Shown: positions 6,773 through 6,934 of the stretch, piece by piece
How the letters are laid out: each line of letters opens with the position of its first letter
How positions within the stretch are numbered: the stretch's first letter is position 1
Source of the DNA: JBAXGW01 sp037139195
GTDB taxonomy: Bacteria > Bacteroidota > Bacteroidia > Bacteroidales > JAHJDW01
DNA: 6,934 nt
Direction of reading: 5' to 3'
Assembly (NCBI GenBank): GCA_037139195.1
Contig: JBAXGW010000123.1
Span: 1 to 6,934, forward strand
Program-made: the position numbers and the translations under genes
The notes under the pieces: generated by a model
Databases searched by the model: none
What the model was told of the DNA's origin: nothing
What the model saw: only the letters and a program-made list of their open reading frames with translations

Positions 6773-6789
6773 GATGTCCGTAGGACATC
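6773..6789 (-). repeat. Hairpin R3b, CTACG loop in inverted orientation
   Basis: gatgtccgtaggacatc on the plus strand, identical to R3a and followed by the same catt-ata. It is the inner right hairpin of the second module. Confidence 0.85.
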
Positions 6790-6821
6790 CATTATAATAA
6801 TTAAAAAGCCAAAATACCTAT

Positions 6822-6838
6822 AATGCCTGTAGGGCATT
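6822..6838 (-). repeat. Hairpin R4b, CTACA loop in inverted orientation
   Basis: aatgcctgtagggcatt on the plus strand, identical to R4a, with the same cctgtag core and cat flank. It is the outer right hairpin of the second module. Confidence 0.85.
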
Positions 6839-6934
6839 CATATATCCATATAAAAGTATCAATTAATTCTTTTCAAATGAATAATATTAACTGGGTATCC
6901 CCTTTACTCATCTAATATTATTTCGATTTTACTA
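6839..6934. other. Right-edge sequence, possible trace of a second transposase 3' end
   Basis: There is no open reading frame of note. The 18 bases 6861-6878 match 5857-5874, which cover the transposase stop and last codons, at 15 positions (aattaat then tttcaaa). Both lie shortly after an R4 hairpin. In the matching minus-strand frame a stop occurs a few codons further upstream, so any gene here is broken or the likeness ends. The match is short and AT-rich. Confidence 0.3.

Larger units (their letters stand above)
6351..6838. repeat. Hairpin array, right block (R1-R2-R2-R1-R2'-R1-R2-R3-R4)
   Basis: About 490 bases upstream of the transposase start hold nine more hairpins of the same four kinds and no credible gene. 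The R1-to-R2 distance is again about 50 bases. The block ends with a second R1-R2-R3-R4 module that repeats the order and spacing of the one beyond the gene's 3' end, including the 'catccattata' after R3 and 'ctataatgcctg' at R4. Several hairpins here are variants, so this block looks older or less constrained than the left block. Confidence 0.83.

Noticed and set aside
6585..6797. 70-codon open frame on the plus strand in the hairpin array
   Set aside because: It reads through hairpins R1d to R3b and T-rich spacers, giving a Phe/Tyr-rich peptide explained by base composition; no start context or homology supports it.
5565..6838. Regularly recurring short repeats suggesting a CRISPR array
   Set aside because: The repeats are 17-nt palindromes of four kinds in both orientations, spacing is irregular (about 20-70 bases between them), the spacers resemble each other, and no cas gene is present.

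Overview
The window is AT-rich and reads like a chromosome segment from a member of the Bacteroidota. The signs are a tRNA-Asp gene without an encoded CCA, start codons without recognisable Shine-Dalgarno sequences, a lipoprotein with a short signal peptide and an L-Y-S-C lipobox, and a Y1 transposase of the type common in that phylum. I cannot place it to genus.

Layout. The left edge (1-49, + strand) holds the 3' two thirds of tRNA-Asp(GTC), followed by a perfect 14-bp hairpin terminator. A second long perfect hairpin (132-179) separates the tRNA from the convergent block of minus-strand genes. Positions 212-5495 carry three minus-strand genes that look like one operon, transcribed right to left. 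They are an ABC ATPase of the LolD/MacB/YbbA class (226 aa), a ten-helix FtsX-type permease with two large extracytoplasmic domains (1103 aa, YbbP-like layout; 4-base gap), and a PQQ-type beta-propeller lipoprotein (406 aa; 66-base gap). The first two should form an inner-membrane type VII ABC system of the kind that moves or releases lipophilic substrates or lipoproteins, or drives periplasmic events. The propeller lipoprotein is a plausible extracytoplasmic partner. The substrate is not evident.

The right third (about 5500-6934) is different in character. A Y1 (HUH, IS200/RAYT-like) transposase gene lies at 5859-6330 on the minus strand. It is split by a one-base excess in a run of ten A residues. 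On both sides it is surrounded by 15 short hairpins of 17 nt. These form an ordered system with two loop classes (CTACA and CTACG) and two stem-foot classes (caag and atg). Two copies of an almost symmetric four-hairpin module, A-B-B'-A', flank the gene. In each, the right half repeats the loop types and 5' flanks of the left half in inverted orientation, but with rewritten and still self-complementary stems. One hairpin family shows compensatory changes between copies. This REP/RAYT-like array is the most interesting part of the window.
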